DNA from: an uncultured Clostridia bacterium
GTDB taxonomy: Bacteria; Bacillota; Clostridia; TANB77; CAG-508
Reading direction: 5' to 3'
Assembly: GCA_947629995.1 (NCBI GenBank)
Contig: CANRFX010000070.1
Span: 1 to 5,593 of the forward strand
Length of the DNA: 5,593 bases
Below, piece after piece: positions 5,309 through 5,593 of this stretch. The notes beneath the pieces are model-generated. The model searched no databases, was not told where the DNA came from, and saw nothing but the letters and a program-made list of their open reading frames with translations. The position numbers were made by a program, and so were the translations under genes. The first letter of the stretch is position 1. The number at the start of each line of letters is the position of its first letter.

Positions 5309-5412
5309 ATCAATACTTTCGTCTGGTGCGACGATTTTACTTATTGGAGTGGATGTCGTAGTTATCTACAACTTTTTCTCTCTTGGACGATTGATACAAA
5401 TATCAATCAATT
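5281..5412 (-). ncRNA. Candidate small regulatory RNA of about 130 nt
   Basis: This stretch has all the parts of an independent small-RNA gene: an extended -10 promoter at 5419-5446, a predicted start near 5412 and an intrinsic terminator ending near 5281. There is no usable start codon and all frames are short. In transcript order it can fold into hairpin 1 (5408-5389, 8 bp, UUUG loop), a purine-rich single strand with AAGAGAGAAAAA, hairpin 2 (5372-5355, 7 bp with one G-U pair, AUAA loop), a linker with CCACUCC, hairpin 3 (5334-5319, 5 bp, GCACCA loop) and the terminator. An alternative long-range stem pairs 5386-5396 with 5308-5323, excluding hairpins 1 and 3. The CCACUCC linker could pair with Shine-Dalgarno sequences, as C-rich motifs of Gram-positive trans-acting RNAs do. 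I do not recognise the family, and it does not resemble 6S, SRP, tmRNA or RNase P RNA. Confidence 0.6.
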
Positions 5413-5418
5413 TATTAA

Positions 5419-5446
5419 AGTATATCATAATTGAAGCAAATTGCAA
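5419..5446 (-). promoter_or_regulatory. Promoter of the minus-strand small RNA
   Basis: On the minus strand TTGCAA (5446-5441), a 16-base spacer and TATACT (5424-5419) with a TGA extension form a good sigma-A promoter. It points left, away from the plus-strand promoter at 5489-5517. Confidence 0.65.
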
Positions 5447-5488
5447 TAGTATAATTAAAAATATTTTTCAAAAATTTGTTCTGTTCGC

Positions 5489-5517
5489 TTGTATTTTATC
5501 TAATAATGTTGTATATT
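5489..5517 (+). promoter_or_regulatory. Sigma-A promoter for the gene beyond the right edge
   Basis: TTGTAT (5489-5494), a 17-base spacer and TATATT (5512-5517) form a moderate promoter. The predicted start is near 5524, just before a structured leader that ends in a ribosome binding site at the window edge. Confidence 0.5.
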
Positions 5518-5523
5518 GGTACA

Positions 5524-5593
5524 CATAGGAAATGAGAATAAGCAGATGTGGTTTGCCACTTTTAATCCACAACATCAGTTGTGAGAATGGAGG
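5524..5593 (+). promoter_or_regulatory. Structured mRNA leader with alternative hairpins, gene outside window
   Basis: The leader holds three mutually exclusive helices. One pairs TGTGG (5547-5551) with CCACA (5567-5571), extendable through GATGT/ACATC. The second is a small GTGG/CCAC hairpin (5548-5559). The third is a perfect 6-bp hairpin CACAAC/GTTGTG (5568-5583, ATCA loop) ending 5 bases before GGAGG (5589-5593), the ribosome binding site of a gene that starts past the edge. Overlapping pairings of this kind are typical of cis-acting leaders such as autogenous ribosomal-protein leaders. The GCAGATGTGG and TGTGAGAATGGAGG pattern reminds me of L21 leaders in Firmicutes, but I cannot confirm this without an alignment. 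Confidence 0.5.

Larger units (their letters stand above)
5191..5312. repeat. Imperfect inverted repeat pair flanking 82 bp
   Basis: The 20 bases at 5191-5210 (TGATTAATCAACTG then TTAAAA) match the reverse complement of 5293-5312 (TGATAAATCAACTG then TAAAAG) at 17 of 20 positions. The right copy includes the right arm of the small-RNA terminator; the left copy lies at the predicted start of the second minus-strand promoter. It could be a duplicated terminator fragment, a pair of protein-binding sites or the ends of a tiny mobile element. I see no target-site duplication. Confidence 0.5.

Noticed and set aside
5354..5360. TGTCGTA, one base off a Spo0A box
   Set aside because: It lies inside hairpin 2 of the small RNA, has no tandem partner at 10 bp and is not positioned against a promoter.
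5288..5366. Short minus-strand open frame ending in KSTVKG
   Set aside because: No start codon with a ribosome binding site; the frame is closed just upstream by TAG, and its end coincides with the terminator stem.
1..5593. CRISPR array, tRNA or rRNA genes, insertion sequence
   Set aside because: No regularly spaced repeats, no cloverleaf or rRNA-like conserved sequence, and no transposase or integrase reading frame were seen.

Overview
The window comes from a very AT-rich, Gram-positive, probably endospore-forming anaerobe of the Clostridia, most likely an uncultured or gut lineage. The signs are strong GGAGG-type ribosome binding sites, two TTG starts, canonical sigma-A promoters with 16-18 base spacers, a YlbJ sporulation membrane protein, a TIGR04086-like membrane protein and clostridial surface proteins. 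The species cannot be named from this sequence.

Region 1 (1-1966) is a surface-protein locus. On the minus strand, a TasA/camelysin-like exported protein (601-1185) is followed by a second small membrane-anchored surface protein (487 down to 1, its 3' end outside the window), with a perfect 12-bp hairpin between them. Divergently, on the plus strand, lies a signal-peptide protein with one apparent Ig-like domain (1484-1966). Two strong sigma-A promoters sit back to back. The 56-bp gap between their -35 boxes holds a perfect Spo0A box (TTCGACA) with a weaker copy exactly 10 bp further on. Both divergent genes start with TTG inside a shared GGAGGnnTGCCTATT context.

Region 2 (1968-3558) holds a small four-helix membrane protein on the minus strand, tail to tail with the Ig-like gene, and then ylbJ on the plus strand.

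Region 3 (3559-5172) looks accessory. It has a promoter, a KilA-N family gene that appears to lack its usual N-terminus and an internal block of about 55-60 residues, a 16-bp perfect AT-only inverted repeat over its stop codon, and an unrecognised 297-residue protein with its own extended -10 promoter. A near-identical promoter core faces this last gene from its far side, suggesting antisense transcription.

Region 4 (5173-5593) has no protein gene but is dense with signals. A minus-strand small-RNA gene of about 130 nt (roughly 5281-5412) has its own promoter, three hairpins and an intrinsic terminator. Divergent from it, a plus-strand promoter leads into a structured mRNA leader with mutually exclusive hairpins and a GGAGG at the right edge. 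The gene it serves starts just outside the window.

The strongest candidates for new biology are the Spo0A-type control region for the surface proteins, the small RNA, and the switching leader at the right edge. All functional calls are from reading the sequence; no database search was run.
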